Of a stretch of DNA of 64,000 nucleotides, positions 1-11,383 are shown one piece after another. The DNA is from Phlegmacium glaucopus (Eukaryota > Basidiomycota > Agaricomycetes > Agaricales > Cortinariaceae). A program made the translations under genes and the position numbers. The notes beneath the pieces are model-generated. The model had not been told where the DNA came from. It was given only the letters and a program-made list of their open reading frames with translations, and made no database searches. Each line of letters starts with the position of its first letter. The first letter of the stretch is position 1. The stretch lies in assembly GCA_015039465.1 (NCBI GenBank), contig MU130262.1, positions 105,219-169,218 on the forward strand, read 5' to 3'.

Positions 1-626
1 GAAGCTGAGCAATAATTCTGTCTCAGGTGTCGCTCACTGTGCGACTGAAGACGACGTTTACGAAGGATATTACATTCCCAATGGGTCCATCGTGATCTGC
101 AATTCTTGGTATGAGCGATGTTTCCACTATAATGATGCAAGATAATGATCGATGTAGGGCGATGCTTTACAATGAAGATGAATATCCCGACCCATACGCT
201 TTCAAACCTGAAAGATTTATCAAGAACGGACAACTTGATCCAAATATCCGAGATCCTGCCCTGATAGTTTTTGGATTTGGTCGAAGGTGGAAATGACTAG
301 TTCCTATTGATGAGGTTGTAGAACTGATCAGAGAGAAACATAGATTATGCCCTGGCCATCACGTAGCCATCTCGACGATTTGGCTTACTGCAGCTAGTAT
401 TCTGGCGACTTTCACGCTTTCCAAACCTGTGGATAAGGACGGTAGAGTTATTGAGCCTTCTCGTGAATACTATGCTGGCTTGATGCGGTGAGTCAAGCCA
501 TAATCGGTTAAACTCGAGTAGGCTGATCATTCTTGAATCAGTTGCCCTTTGCCCTTTGAGTGTAATGTCAAACCACGCTCTAAAATAGCTGAGGGGCTCA
601 TTCGATCTGCGGTAGATTCTTACTGA
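1..626 (+). CDS. Cytochrome P450, C-terminal end (partial)
   Basis: Haem-thiolate monooxygenase, only the last ~150 residues; the 5' part lies outside the window. The exons I read are 27-108, 158-286, 344-487 and 542-626, separated by introns 109-157, 287-343 and 488-541, with another intron ending at 26. Spliced, they give a PERF-type motif (YAFKPERF) followed by the haem-binding loop FGFGRRLCPG, which matches FxxGxRxCxG with the Cys ligand. The loop is split by an intron and is restored exactly by splicing. The last exon supplies the usual C-terminal strand (FECNVKPRSK) and a stop at 624-626. The pattern around TEDDVYEGYYIPNG is typical of fungal CYP families of the O-methylsterigmatocystin-oxidoreductase type (CYP64/CYP5144-like). 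The substrate cannot be inferred. No break is visible in this part. Confidence 0.9.
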
Positions 627-845
627 GCAATTTCGTCAATTAGAGGTTATTGTAGATGCGGCTATGAGATGCTTACTCAAGATCACATTCAAACCAATCG
701 ATATATTTGTTTAGAGTTCTCAAGTTAGTCATCCTGTTCGGAGAAAGTTTGATTTGACTCCCAAGGACGATTGATGGTAAAACATTGATATATGGCCAGA
801 AGAGATACAGCAAAAAAGGGAAGCAAGGACCAAATACTGAAATTT

Positions 846-2051
846 CTACCTTCCGTCAGGCCGCGGTTCTGTTTGGAAAATCTCCATGAGAAAGAGCGCA
901 TAGTGACGGGATATGGACAATGAACTTACGACTCCATTGCACGCTCAAAATTAGATTATCGTAACCCCTCCCATTCACTTTGTCAATCGCTTTCTGTGCC
1001 GCCACCTTATCCTCAAAGCTGACAAAGGCGAAGCCCTTTCCGGCACCAGTCTCCCTATCTCTGCCCACGTACACACGGGCCACCCTACCGAAAGCACCGA
1101 ACAATTCTCTAAGGTCGTTTTCTTGAGTATCTTCTGAGATATTAGTGACTCGTAGCGTCGGAAGATCATCTCGGTTCCCCGCCCCACGCATCGATTCTCC
1201 GGGGGCACGTACACCGCCCGCTCCGCGCATTGATGGAGGCACGTACTTGCCACCTGTGGCAGCAGCGGGTGCCGATGGTTCTGGACCCGTCCCGGCATCA
1301 TCGTCTGGGCCAGTGTCTGGTGAAATTTTCGTTAGAGCCCGCCACACAGGTCAAAAATGAATCGAATAATGAACCGGTGCTTCCAAGAGTATCTTTGTAT
1401 GGACACTTGGCAGTGAAATGGTCGCCTTTACAAAGTCGGCAAGAAACCTTGCCTGCCCCTGCAGCTTTGACCCGGGTTTTCATCGAGTCTTCCGGAGATT
1501 GTTCGACTTCTGCTACCTGTCAATAGATATATAAGTTCAAGTTTGTTTCAGAAGAGTAAAGGGATGCGTACTTTATTACCGACACTAAGTTTCAAGGTAA
1601 CGTTCTCTCCGACAGTCGTTGTTGCTCGATCGGGCCCTGCTTTGTTGCCCTTCTCCTGTCCAAACTTTGCCCATTTCTGTCTTTCTGCAACAGCGTGATC
1701 AACAACAGATTTTTGCAATGTTCTCTTGATGCGACGGGTAATCTGTCGGCATCATATCATTAGTGAGGAAAAACTTTTAACGTGTGTCCTGCAGCCAATA
1801 CCTTGACCTTTTTGCCCTCATCGTTCAGCGTATATTCGATAGTTGTCCGGATTCCGTTTTCATCAACAAATTCTTCGTTTTTTGGTAGCTCTAAAACGAT
1901 ATTGATTTAGATGTTGTGATTCGACTTGGCTAATGTTGAATGCCTACCAAGTTCATCGACATCGTCTGCCCAGGATGTTTTAGGTGCTCTGTGAATTCAT
2001 AGCGTCAAGTGTTTGCCACTGATAATGTGGAAAGACATACGAGGAAGCCAT
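846..2051 (-). CDS. TIF35: Eukaryotic translation initiation factor 3 subunit G, copy 1
   Basis: eIF3g is an RNA-binding subunit of eIF3, acting in scanning on the 40S ribosome in the cytoplasm. Seven exons on the minus strand: 2041-2051, 1948-1988, 1802-1890, 1572-1742, 1375-1516, 930-1316 and 846-868. They keep frame throughout and give about 287 residues, a normal length. The N-terminus is MASSAPKTSWADDVDEL. A zinc-knuckle-like segment follows (CRLCKGDHFTAKCPYKDTL), then a Gly/Pro linker and a C-terminal RRM with RNP2 (LRVTNIS) and RNP1 (KGFAFVSF). The last splice yields a VQWSQPRPDGR ending. The fifth intron uses a weak donor (GTTCAT). It is divergent from the NACHT-WD40 gene. A second intact copy is at 27131-28330. 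The gene symbol is the yeast name. Confidence 0.92.
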
Positions 2052-2575
2052 TTCTGTCCTGTCCTTTTATGATGACTGTTTGCAAGACCAGGCCATTTAA
2101 AATCACTATTTGACTCTAATTGGCTAAAAATTACGTAAGCTTTTGATACGGCCTTAGGAGACCAGATCGTCCCTCATATGACATAATACATCTATGTACC
2201 AGGCCACCTGTTGTATTCGCATTGGGTTCTGGATGGTCGTCGGTGGTATCCACGAAAGGATGCCCTTCTACAATTCAACAATCTCGAGTTCTTCCCCTCT
2301 AAAGATGGAGGCGTTCAGTCGTCCATCGGCGTTTCTTGAGAAGTCTCCCAACGAACCTTTTCCCTCTTTACATAATACCTTTTATCTCTTTCAATGTATA
2401 CCGCACAGTCTTAATAATGGTTGCGAACAACCTCGAACAACCAAACTATCATATACTTATGACATCGAAAAGAACACAGGTGTGACTTTTATTCATTGAA
2501 CTCCGCCCTTCATCGTGGGAATAGCAAACTCCAATGTACATTTGTGACAAACTCTCTTGATCACTGACTATCATC
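2052..2575. promoter_or_regulatory. Shared intergenic promoter region of eIF3g and NACHT-WD40, copy 1
   Basis: A 524-bp interval between two divergent start codons. It must contain the upstream elements of both genes, so it is a candidate bidirectional promoter. It contains CT-rich and AT-rich stretches but I cannot point to a clear TATA box or a known operator. The equivalent 28331-28823 is conserved in copy 2 with a few small deletions, for example around 2095-2110. Short upstream ORFs here are not convincing as genes. Confidence 0.5.
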
Positions 2576-5500
2576 ATGTCGATCGAAAGACCATCTAGGA
2601 ACGATCGCGTAGAAAAAGTTGCTCAATCTTTCGAAAGCCAGTTATCTTCTCCTTTTCATTTGAAGCGCCCATCTACACCATTATCGATCGAGGTGGGTTC
2701 AAGCTCTGGTAATCGTATGGCGGAGGTGGATGCAGGAATAAGGTCAGTAATTAATATCATATTGTCTGATATTACTTATATTCTCATACTTTCAAGTAAT
2801 CTGCGGCTCGAAACGGTCCCTGTGATCAGCGTCGATCGCACACTTGCCACGGCATTCGCGACGGTAGCCTCTCCAATCTCCCTACCCATTCCAGGATCCG
2901 GACCTGCTGCACCCGGGCAACTTGGTTCTGCTAGTAGCCAAGGAACAGAAACTCCAGCCATGGTCAGCTTCCATGTTGCGCTTATGACTGTCGTCACTAA
3001 TTACTACTCATTTAGCACATGTCTCCGAATACCCATAGTCCCATGTCTTTCTTGCCAGGTGCTCAGAATGTGTACATGCCACAAGCAACAATTACCATGG
3101 CCAATACCGTAAGTGTCATTCTAGTGGCGTGAATGCCAATCTGCGTGCTAACGGTACTATCTTGTCAGGTCCAGAATATAATCAGCGTAGATGGAAATAG
3201 TCGAACAAGGCCTCAAATCTTAGTGAGTGTGTATGGCTTTTAAAGCGGGACGATCTTCGCTAAAACATAGTTCATAGACTGCGCTACGTGAGAATCTCTT
3301 GCCACGCGCCGAATTTGCGGAATACGACGCAGCATCCCCTGCTCCACGCAACGCATGTACGGAGAACACCCGCAAGGCGATCCTTGACGCGCTCCAAGTG
3401 TGGGCAAATGATAATACAACCACAAAGGTATACTGGCTCAATGGGATGGCTGGAACCGGCAAAACGACAATCGCCTACTCATTCAGTGAAATCCTCCGTG
3501 AAAAGGATTCCCTTGGTGGTACCTTCTTCTCTTCTCACCTCCGGGTTGATACTAGTGATGTTCGTTGTATCATCCCCACCATTGCCCTTCAGTTGGCCAA
3601 GTATCTTCCTTCCCTGTCACAACTTATCCTGGATGTGGTGGAAGCCAATCCTGACTGCTCATCCTGGAGGATTAAGAATCAATTCCTGAATTTCATTGTT
3701 AAACCACTCACTGATGCATACAGGGACACCAGACAAGTAGTAGATGTCCTGGTCATTGTTCTTGATGCTCTGGATGAGTGCTCCAGCCAGTCCCTTGTGG
3801 CTGAGTTGCTTTCTGTGATCTTAAAGCATAGTAAATCTCTTCCAGTCAAGTTCTTCATCACTAGTCGTCCAGAGATAGTGCTCAAGGAGACTTTTGGTTA
3901 TTCTTGGGATCATTCCTACTGCATCCTCCATGAAGTTGAAAAGGAGATTGTCAAGGCTGATATTGAGCTTTACATTAAAGCTTGCTTGATTGGTGGCCAA
4001 GTGAAGCCAAATAGGCATAATTGGCCTCCTCAGGCTGAACTTGAAAGCCTTGTCACCATGTCTGGCACCCTGTTCATTTATGCAGCAACTGTCTGCAAAT
4101 ATATTACCCAGAGAGGTAGCTTTGGCATGCCTCGTCGTCTTTCAGATGTTGTCAATTCTGCATTGGACACAACATCTGGTCTAACCCATCCATTAAACAT
4201 CCTTTATGAACAAATTTTGGATGCTGCCTATGCCTCTGTAAATAGTGGGGAGAAATTAGATATACAGATGGTTCTTACAGCTGTTGTATATGCTTACAAT
4301 CCTCTTTCTATGACTGCCATCAGTGCTTTGGTGCAAATTCCTGTAGAGCACACTGAGGCTGCCCTTTCTTCTCTTCATTCCCTGATATATATTCCATCTC
4401 AAGACCCTGATGTACCCATCTCAACCTTCCATGCCTCCTTCTATGATTTCATCAGTAACCATATTCTTTCCTCTAAGCACTACCTTGACCCCTGTGTTTC
4501 ACATAAATCCCTAGCACTTCAGTGTCTATCATTAATGGATACAGAGTGGTCAGGTAAAAAAGATGTTTCTTACTTGGCAGAAAGGAAATGTGAAGAGATT
4601 TCTGAATCACTTGCATATGCTTGTGATAGCTGGGCCTTTCACTTCACCTATGCAGGCAATACCAATGGATCTGACAAGTTGAAACATTTTTTTCAAACAC
4701 ATCTTCTGCGATGGATGGATTGTTTGACTATTTTAGGAAAGTTGGGAGCTGCAATGGATGCACTATATAAACTAGAAAGTTGGGCAAATGTAAGTGATCT
4801 TGTTGCTGCAAATGAATTACATTTATAATGGAAACTAGACCCAAAAGCACTTGGCCATATTGGTGATTGATGCTGAACAGTTTTTGAAAGAGAATTTTGA
4901 TTTCATCAAAAGAAACAGCCTTGAAGGATGTCCCTCAGCATTAACTTGGCTGCCAGAAAAATCAGATATCTGGAAAACATATGGAAGTAGAATGGACTGT
5001 CCATGGAAGCTCTGTGTAGGAAGGAGAAAGGCATGGAGCCTGTCTGAAGCAATTCTGAGACATCCAAATAGTGTCAAGTCTGGTGTCTTCTCTCCTGATG
5101 GTAGGCATATTGTGTCTGCATCTTATGATCACATTGTGAGGATCTGGAATACAGCCACAGGAGAGTGTGAAGCAGAGCTGAAAGGGCATTCAGACCAGGT
5201 CAATTCTGCTGTGTTCTTTCCTGATGGTATGGATATTGTGTCTGCATCTTATTATCACACTGCAGAGATATGGGATACAGCCACAGGAGAGTGTGAAGCA
5301 GAGCTGGAAGGACATTCAGACTTGGTCATTTCTGCTGTGTTCTCTCCTGATGGTATGCATATTGTGTCTTCTGCTGTGTTCTCTCCTGATGGTATGCATA
5401 TTGTGTCTGCATCTAATGATCACACTGCAAGGATATGGAATACAGCCACAGGAGAGTGTGAAGCAGAGCTGAAAGGACATTCAAACTTGGTCAATTCTGC

Positions 5501-7216
5501 TGTCTTCTCTCCTGATGGTATGCATATTGTGTCTGCATCTTATGATCACACTGCAAGGATCTGGAATACAGCCACAGGAGAGTGTGAAGCAGAGCTGAAA
5601 GGACATTCAGACTGCAGTCAAATCTGCTCTCTTCTCTCCTGATGGTATGCACATTGTGTCTACATCTGATGACAAAACTGCACGGATATGGAATACAGCC
5701 ACAGGAGAGTGTGAAGCAGAGCTGAAAGGACATTCAAAACAGGTCAGATCTGCTGCTGTCTGCTCTCCTGATGGTATACATATTGTGTCTGCATCTGATG
5801 ATCACACTGCAAGGATCTGGAATACAGCCACAGGAGAGTGTGAGGCAGAGCTGAAAGGACATTCAAAATGGGTCAATTCTGCTGTCTTCTCTCCTGATGG
5901 TATGCATATTGTGTCTGCATCTGATGATCACACTGCAAGGATCTGGAATACAGCCACAGGAGAGTGTGAAGCAGAGCTGAAAGGACATTCAGACATAGTC
6001 AATTCTGCTGTTTTCTCTCCTGATGGTATGCATATTGTGTCTACATCTAATGATGGCACTGCATGGATCTGGAATACAGCCACAGGAAGGTGTGAAGCAG
6101 AGCTGGAAGGACATTCAGACTTGGTCATTTCTGCTGTGTTCTCTCCTGATGGTATGCATATTGTGTCTACATCTAATGATCACACTGCACGGATCTGGAA
6201 TACAGTCACAGGAAAGCAGGAAGCAGAGCTGAAAGGACATTCAAAAGGGGTCAATTCTGCTGTGTTCTCTCCTGATGGTATGCATATTGTGTCTACATCT
6301 AATGATGACACTGCATGGATCTGGAATACAGCCACAGGAGAGTGTGAAGCAGAGCTGAAAGGACATTCAGACTTGGTCAATTCTGCTGTGTTCTCTCCTG
6401 ATGGTATGCATATTGTGTCTACATCTAATGATCACACTGCACGGATCTGGAATACAGCCACAGGAGAGTGTGAAGCAGAGCTGAAAGGACATTCAGACTG
6501 GGTCAATGCTGCTGTGTTCTCTCCTGATGGTATGCATATTGTGTCTGCATCTTATGATCACACTGCACAGATCTGGAATACAGCCACAGGAGAGTGTGAA
6601 GCAGAGCTGAAAGGACATTCAGAATGGGTCAACTCTGCTGTGTTCTCTCCTGATGGTATGCATATTGTGTCTGCATCTAATGATCACACTGCACGGATCT
6701 GGAATACAGCCACAGGAGAGTGTGAAGCAGAGCTGAAGGGACATTCAAAATTTGTCAATTCTGCTGTTTTCTCTTCTGATGGTATGCATATTGTGTCTGC
6801 ATCTTATGGTCACACTGCACAGATCTGGAATGCAGCCACAGGAGACTGTGAAGCAGAGCTCAAAAAAGATACCTTTGTTATATCTTCATCTGAAAACACT
6901 CAATTACATGTTGTACTGCCACTGCCTGATGGGGTTTTTACCTGGACAGATTCTTATGGTCAAATTCATCTCTCAGCCCAACCATCTTTTCTTAGAATAT
7001 CTGAAAACACCATCTTCCATACCAGAAACCTTCAGAGAATCTGGCTTCCTCCTCCTTTCTGCAAACCACTAACTGTAAGTCCACATCTGTCTAAAATATG
7101 CCTTGGATATAGCTTAGGAGAGGTTTTGGTTATAGAGGTATGCATGATTCTTAGATTTTATTCAGCATTTTACTCTATTGCTCAACATTTGTTCTCAAAT
7201 ATAGTTTCTGGATTGA
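2576..7216 (+). pseudogene. NACHT-WD40 (NLR-like) gene copy 1, frameshifted in the WD40 region
   Basis: A signal-transducing STAND ATPase of the fungal NLR-like type. Exons: 2576-2742, 2797-2962, 3016-3108, 3169-3222, 3278-4789, 4839-7137 and 7205-7216. Residues 1-160 are a Ser/Pro/Gly-rich N-terminus with no effector domain I recognise. The NACHT domain has Walker A GMAGTGKTT at about 216-224, Walker B VIVLDALDECS near 320 and FFITSRPE near 355. From about residue 739 come 14 near-identical 42-residue WD40 repeats, then a C-terminal segment ending EFLD. One extra base at about 5614, compared with sister repeats, breaks the frame, and repeat 3 carries a 39-bp internal duplication. Either the gene is dead after repeat 4 or there is an assembly error. 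Copy 2 at 28824-33106 is in frame. Confidence 0.85.
5083..6865 (+). repeat. Tandem 126-bp WD40-coding repeats, copy 1
   Basis: About 14 head-to-tail units of 126 bp, each encoding HSxxVNSAVFSPDGMHIVS plus the xSxDxTAxIWNTATGECEAELKG half. Units are almost identical at DNA level except at a handful of codons, which points to recent amplification or gene conversion. Confidence 0.9.
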
Positions 7217-8904
7217 AATTGTGAACTTCTCATCAAGCCTCACCGATTGTTATCACAAGAGAATGATTTTCCATGTGAGTTATCAATTTTCTTGGCCATC
7301 TCCTAGTATCTTCTTACATCCATCCACATTCATGTTTTTTTTGCCTGTTTAGTTGATATGTAGTGATGCCAAATTTTTGAATCAGGACTGGTTATCTGTT
7401 GGGGGATGCCTTATATTAACTATGTTGTTTACTTACCTTCTTAGTGTACACATTCACCACCCCTCTTCTTTAGTTTACACACATTTGATTTGGTTACAAA
7501 TGTTTGTCATCTATGTTTAGTTTTCAAGATAGTTACCATGGTCCCAGTTACCTCAGGTCATGGTGCCATTCATGTATAAGGTAGTAGTAATTGTCTGTCA
7601 TTTAAGAATGTTAACCCTTTCAGTTAACTTGGTTACTGAGCAACAACTCCCTCATTTATTTCACTGAGTTTGACTTAGTGAATTCATATCCTAACCTGAT
7701 CCAGTGGTGAATGCCACTGAAACTAAACAGAACATTTGCTTATTTGGTTCCAACTTCTCGTTCTGGTTCTAGTAATTTGACTGTCAGTTTAGTTTTTTAA
7801 AATTATAAAACATTTACAAGTGTGTTGGAACCCAACTGTGTGAAAACATTTAGTTTCAATTTTTTATCAAAAGGAATGCATTTAGTCCATTGAAAACATG
7901 ATTCTGTTCATCTAGAAACCCAGTTCTACATAGATATATATAAACATCCATAACTATTATAGACCTGTAGGATGGGAAACTGCATAGGTTCTGGCAAATT
8001 TGATAATATAGATTTAATCTATTTTTTTTTCACATGGTCATTTTTGGCAGAGCAAGTTGAACTCCTGTATTTAGGAAATTTCTGGACTTAGAGAGAGAAA
8101 TTTCCAATGCAACTCTTTCTTTACCGCCACCAACAACTGCCAATTCAGAATTTCATTGCAACTTGAAGTTGAAGTCACCATAGTAGACCACAAAGAAATA
8201 TTAACCACTGTGGTAAACACTCTTGTTAGAGGACACCCAATTTTTGACCAAACTACCAACTCCTGATTGGGCCTGAACCCTGCCTCAGTCCCAATCCCAA
8301 ACCAACTCTTGATTCAACTCCCAAATCTACACCTGACTGTGGCTCAGTACATTCCACCTCACCAACAAAACTGACCCAAACCCAAACCGACTGATTCAAC
8401 TCCCAAATATCAATCAGTCCTGAACCAACTCCCAAACTGACCAATTCAACTCCCAAATCTCAATTGGTCCCAAACCAACTCCCAAATCTCAATCAGCCTC
8501 CCAATCCCAATTCAACTTCTTATTTTATTATTTTATTTTATCTTTACATGACACCATTTTTATTATCTTTATTATTGTACCACTTCTTTATTTATTTACA
8601 TATCTCCATTATGCCATATTAGTACTTAAATACCCCACCATCCTAGCAGGGATCCCTCTTTGGATCCCCTGCTAGTCTGACTAAGTCAGTACTGCAGTTG
8701 CCCTAACAATTCTGGCCTACAACTCTCCTCTGACAAGCAAACATTATTGAATGCAGCTTTGTGAGTTGAGGAATTATTACTTATCTGTCAAAGAGGTGAT
8801 GGCTTATATACATGTACAGCTGTAACTAATAAGTTCTACAGTAGTTGTGTAAAAGAAAGTTTGAGTCAGGTGTAGTATAAATATGACATAGTAAGCACTT
8901 AGGC
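7217..8904. other. AT-rich intergenic DNA with degenerate CCAACTCCCAAATC repeats
   Basis: 7217-7545 is the 3' flank of duplication A. From 8250 to 8515 there is an irregular array of CCAACTCCCAAATCTCAATC-like units rich in C and A on the plus strand. It gives open frames on the minus strand that are repeat artefacts. No gene is visible in the remainder. Confidence 0.6.
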
Positions 8905-9166
8905 TGTTAGAATTGTGTCAGTCTAGGGACTACAGTGCGATAGACGCTAGAGGATGTCTTAGATAGCAAGCCTAGCAGGGTTGTTTAACCAATGATATAT
9001 CCTGGGTCAATCCGATGAGGAAACACCTCATCGTCTACCTAGCTATATACATATGCCCTTATCTACCTATCTACCTAAAGGGGGTAGACAGGTATTACTA
9101 GTACAATTAGCTACTCAGTTCTGATTTCTATCTAATCGATCTCCTATCAATGCCAATACTCCAACA
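8905..9166. mobile_element. Solo LTR of a probable copia-type retrotransposon, 262 bp
   Basis: Starts TGTTAGAATTGTG and ends CAATACTCCAACA, so the ends form an imperfect inverted repeat beginning TGTT and ending AACA. It is flanked by a perfect 5-bp duplication TAGGC (8900-8904 and 9167-9171). Length, termini and duplication fit a solo LTR left by recombination. Assignment to copia rests only on the TGTTGGAGTATTG-like end seen on the minus strand. The transcriptional direction is uncertain. Confidence 0.75.
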
Positions 9167-9171
9167 TAGGC

Positions 9172-11383
9172 TATTTGGGAATAAATATGAAATGTTAGAC
9201 TGAATATTGACATAGACAATATTGGGTATTTTGGGATTGAACTCAGTCTTGCAAGAAATGGTATGTCATGTCAACATTTTTTGTTCATGCATGAAATTGA
9301 GGCAGTGTTACAGTGACTATAAGCCTGCACTTTCATTTGGTGCTGAGTGAAATAGACCAAATGACTAGACAAATGACTAGAGGGTTCAAATACACAAGTT
9401 GTCAGGATCCCTTACTAGACTAAGGGCAAGTCCTGAGCAAGCTAGATTGATTAAGACTGTAGGATACAAAGGTCTAAACTAAGGAACTATAGCTAAAGGT
9501 ATTGGCTCTTATATAGATAGCAAGAGTTGTATGAGTCTGCAGTCTCAGTAGTCCAAGAATAGTAACAGAAGTGTAATGAGTCAAGATGAGCAAAGGGGAA
9601 AGAAAGATAGGCAAAGGAGAAAGTATAGTACAAGGTAAACATGATAGGCAAAGGGTTGGGAATAAGGAATAGGAATGGATAGTAAGGGAAAATAAAGCGG
9701 GGGTCATCCAGATGTACCAGCTGTCTATAACAGGCAGTGAGTGAGACTTCAGCCCAGTTATTTCTAATAAAATTTAATGTAATAATTGTTGAAAAATTTG
9801 GAAGGTTTGATCCAAGCTCAGTGATGAACTGTAAGGGCAACCTACAGATAAGAGGAGATGGGACTCTAGAAAGGGTGGACAGTCTATAAAGACTAGGGAC
9901 AGTAGCAACAAGCTAGTAACAGTAGGGGGTTCCAGTAATAATGAGATAAAGAGTGTAATTAACTGACTACTACTCAAAATAAGGTGGTAGCCAAACAGTG
10001 ACAAACAAGTATGTAAGCTAGTCGAAATGAAAGTAAAATATAAACAATAAATGGGGTATATACCTGAGAGGTGTCCCCTTACATGAACTTGGTTATGCCC
10101 TGTATCTACAGTTGTGGACAAACAAAGTCAAGAAAAAAAATAAACTACTCTTTACATCTCCATAAACCATCAGAATCAATAGAAACCCACTTAAAGACCA
10201 TCCTGGCCAAATTTCAGCTCATTCTACCAAGCTGTTATCTTTAAATCACCATTTAAGGAAGTTATGCCCTAAAAAAATTGGCAGGACCCTTAAAAAAATT
10301 GGTAAAAACATGAAAAATAGTGCAATTGCTTTCTTTTCTGAAGATTGGAAAGAACCTAGAGTTATGTAAACTTTTACCAACCTATTATTTTCCAAATAAA
10401 TTCCCAGGCAAACAAAAAAAAAATGAGAAAAACATCACAGAATCAGTCAAAAGCAACTTCCCTTGTTGAAAAAGCAGCTGGTGACAGCACTTCAGCAAAC
10501 AAGATGATTTTTCAAATCAAGTTTTAATGCTTAAGACCCTCATCAAAGAAGCCAGCCATGAATACATCTTCCCTCTCAAATTTCATTGTGAATTCAACTC
10601 AATTGAAATGGTAAGTCACTAATTAATACATAGATCTCTAGACTAAACTTTCATTCTTCAGTATCAAATACTGCCAAGTCCAAAAAAAAACTTTTGAAGA
10701 GGTGGAATCATCAATCATCACTCTGGACATTCCACAGACCCCAAATCTTTTCCCTACCTTCCCTACCTCCCATATCAAACCCTTCATGCCCAACAACAAT
10801 GACAAATTCCCAGCCAGAACTTGGATTGGACCAATTGATGTTGATGGAATCCCTAGAGCACTGCATGGACTGAATTCTGGATTAAAAGCCTGTCAGAAAA
10901 GGATTCAAGTTCTTGGTCCAATGATCCAGTTAAGGCCCCAAAGATCATGAGTTGATTTCTGGCCACAACCTTGAAGATAATGAAGCAATGGACCATTGGC
11001 TGGCTTCCCACCCTTTACTGTAGTTTCTTTATTCTTCATGCCTGCAGCAAGTTTTTCCCAATGGTTTTTAATGCACTGTCATCAGCAAAAAGGTGAGTAC
11101 AATTCATCTAATTGTGGGGATGACATGTCGACACCAACATTCCAATGCCCTTGCATTTCTCAGAAAGTATTCTATTGTCATGTAATGTATCTACAATTAT
11201 CCGAGCTATAACAAGGATGTAAAATCATTCTTTGAGCATTCAATTGGCATTAGAAAACCTGTGGGACATGTAAAGGGCCTAGACCACCCAGTCGTTTAAA
11301 GGCAACCTCCTTGAGCAAATTCTGTGCTTTGGGTGCAAAAATTTGCAGGTCATGTCTATTAGTTAATGTACATACTTAGCTGC
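9172..11383. other. Gene-poor AT-rich region with possible transposon debris
   Basis: No convincing coding sequence. At about 10113-10130 there is TTGTGGACAAACAAAGTC, reminiscent of Tc1/mariner terminal repeats, but I found no partner end. A short open frame at 10702-10950 (82 residues, PNNNDKFPARTWIGPIDVDG) has no recognised family. The TGTCAGGATCC at about 9402 could be a retroelement LTR edge. Nothing here is firm. Confidence 0.4.

Larger units (their letters stand above)
777..7545. repeat. Segmental duplication A, copy 1
   Basis: This stretch matches 27062-33420 in the same orientation almost base for base. It covers eIF3g, the shared promoter region, the NACHT-WD40 gene and about 330 bp of its 3' flank. 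The left edge is at GTAAAACATTGATATATGG. The right edge fades near CCATGG at about 7540, where the copies stop aligning. Differences are scattered substitutions and small indels, plus different WD40 repeat numbers. Confidence 0.9.

Noticed and set aside
1145..1526. Plus-strand ORFs over the eIF3g RRM exon
   Set aside because: They lie opposite a well-supported conserved exon and have no recognisable product.
2576..3222. HET, PFD or other known effector domain at the NLR-like N-terminus
   Set aside because: The spliced 160 residues are Ser/Pro/Gly-rich with no motif of those domains that I can recognise. Left as unassigned.
5928..6380. Antisense open frames within the WD40 repeats
   Set aside because: They repeat with the 126-bp unit and are shadows of the sense coding sequence.
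8253..8456. Minus-strand frame rich in Gly/Val/Leu (MGVELVSLGVGSG...)
   Set aside because: Created by the degenerate CCAACTCCCAAATC repeats. No family resemblance.
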